Shown: positions 5,899 through 6,138 of the stretch, piece after piece
How positions within the stretch are numbered: position 1 is the first letter of the stretch
How the letters are laid out: every line of letters begins with the position of its first letter
Assembly: GCA_030146385.1 (NCBI GenBank)
Contig: JASLBX010000181.1
Span: 1-6,138 of the forward strand
Origin: Jiangellaceae bacterium
GTDB lineage: Bacteria > Actinomycetota > Actinomycetes > Jiangellales > Jiangellaceae
Direction of reading: 5' to 3'
DNA length: 6,138 nucleotides
Notes under the pieces: model-generated
The model's input: only the letters and a program-made list of their open reading frames with translations
The model's database searches: none
Told to the model about the DNA's origin: nothing
Position numbers and translations under genes: made by a program

Positions 5899-6138
5899 GT
5901 GTTCGGCCTTGGGTTGGGCGAGATAGCGATCATTCTGGTCGTGGCGCTCGTCGTCTTCGGCCCCGACAAGCTGCCCGAGATGGCCAAGCAGGCGGCGTCG
6001 TTCGTCCGCGACTTGCGAAAGATGGTCGCCAACGCACGCCGCGACATCGGCGTCAGCATCCAAGACCTCGGCATCGACGAGGAAGATCTGCGGACGAACG
6101 CCTTCGGGTTGCGCAACTGCCGGAGCGTCCGCAGATCT
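5899..6138 (+). CDS. tatB: Sec-independent protein translocase subunit TatB (partial, 3' end outside window)
   Basis: A subunit of the twin-arginine translocase, which exports folded proteins and with TatC recognises RR signal peptides. The first 80 codons are visible. An N-terminal transmembrane helix (about 4-20, starting VFGLGLGEIAIILVV) has Glu at position 8, typical of TatB. The hinge is FGPDKLPE (20-27), followed by an amphipathic helix (about 28-48). Start is GTG 5899 with AGAGGGAG at 5886-5893, 5 nt upstream. Gene order after htrA matches M. tuberculosis tatB (Rv1224). It lies 53 nt after the htrA stop; a TACTCT at 5854-5859 could be the -10 of its own promoter, weakly supported because no -35 is visible. 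From codon 67 the reading NAFGLRNCRSVRRS is unlike TatB. The complementary strand of the same bases restores the expected NPKAFVRR motif, so the last about 42 nt may be inverted or misassembled. Confidence 0.85.
   Translation, partial: MFGLGLGEIAIILVVALVVFGPDKLPEMAKQAASFVRDLRKMVANARRDIGVSIQDLGIDEEDLRTNAFGLRNCRSVRRS
6084..6138. repeat. Perfect 13-bp inverted repeat enclosing a 29-nt segment inside tatB
   Basis: AGATCTGCGGACG at 6084-6096 and its exact complement CGTCCGCAGATCT at 6126-6138 flank 6097-6125. The outer six bases of each arm are the palindrome AGATCT. The right arm ends on the last base of the window. Flipping the enclosed 29 nt keeps the tatB frame open and changes the peptide from DLRTNAFGLRNCRSVRRS to DLRTLRQLRNPKAFVRRS. 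The second version carries the conserved actinobacterial TatB motif (NPK-T/A-F-V/I-R-K/R). The repeat is certain; whether it reflects biology or an assembly fold-back is open. Confidence 0.9.

Overview
This is a high-GC window with strong C/G preference at third codon positions. Its gene order and protein types point to an actinobacterium. The core, O-methyltransferase (divergent) / sigE – rseA – htrA – tatB, is the arrangement known from Mycobacterium tuberculosis (Rv1220c to Rv1224). The FdhD start and motifs look like those of Streptomyces-type actinomycetes. An extra rseB-like gene between rseA and htrA argues against a plain mycobacterium. I cannot name the genus.

Layout: (1) 18-812, + strand, fdhD, the sulfurtransferase that activates formate dehydrogenase; it lies tail to tail with the next unit. 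(2) 824-2079, - strand, a two-gene unit: a class I O-methyltransferase, then a GNAT acetyltransferase. (3) 2080-2252, a divergent intergenic region with two tandem GGAAC-N18/19-GTT matches to ECF sigma-factor promoters, pointing toward sigE. (4) 2253-5845, + strand, a tight envelope-stress operon: ECF sigma factor SigE, a zinc-type membrane-anchored anti-sigma factor (RseA), an exported RseB/MucB-like regulator, and a membrane-anchored trypsin/PDZ protease (HtrA/DegS-like). (5) 5899 to the end, + strand, the start of tatB, a Tat-translocase subunit, cut by the window end. No stretch of more than 300 bases lacks a gene, and I saw no RNA gene, mobile element, CRISPR array or convincing terminator.

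Together, genes 2253-5845 look like a self-contained envelope-stress circuit. RseA would hold SigE at the membrane, RseB would sense or guard the outer side of RseA, and HtrA would degrade misfolded exported proteins or act on the pathway itself. SigE probably drives its own operon. This puts in one operon the four kinds of part that make up the E. coli sigmaE-RseA-RseB-DegS pathway.

The most unusual signal is at the right edge. The last 55 bases carry a perfect 13-bp inverted repeat around a 29-nt segment. Read as given, the TatB sequence there is atypical. If the 29-nt segment is flipped, the frame stays open and gives the conserved TatB motif NPKAFVRR. The segment is therefore inverted relative to the expected gene, either by an assembly or amplification fold-back or by a real hairpin-mediated inversion.
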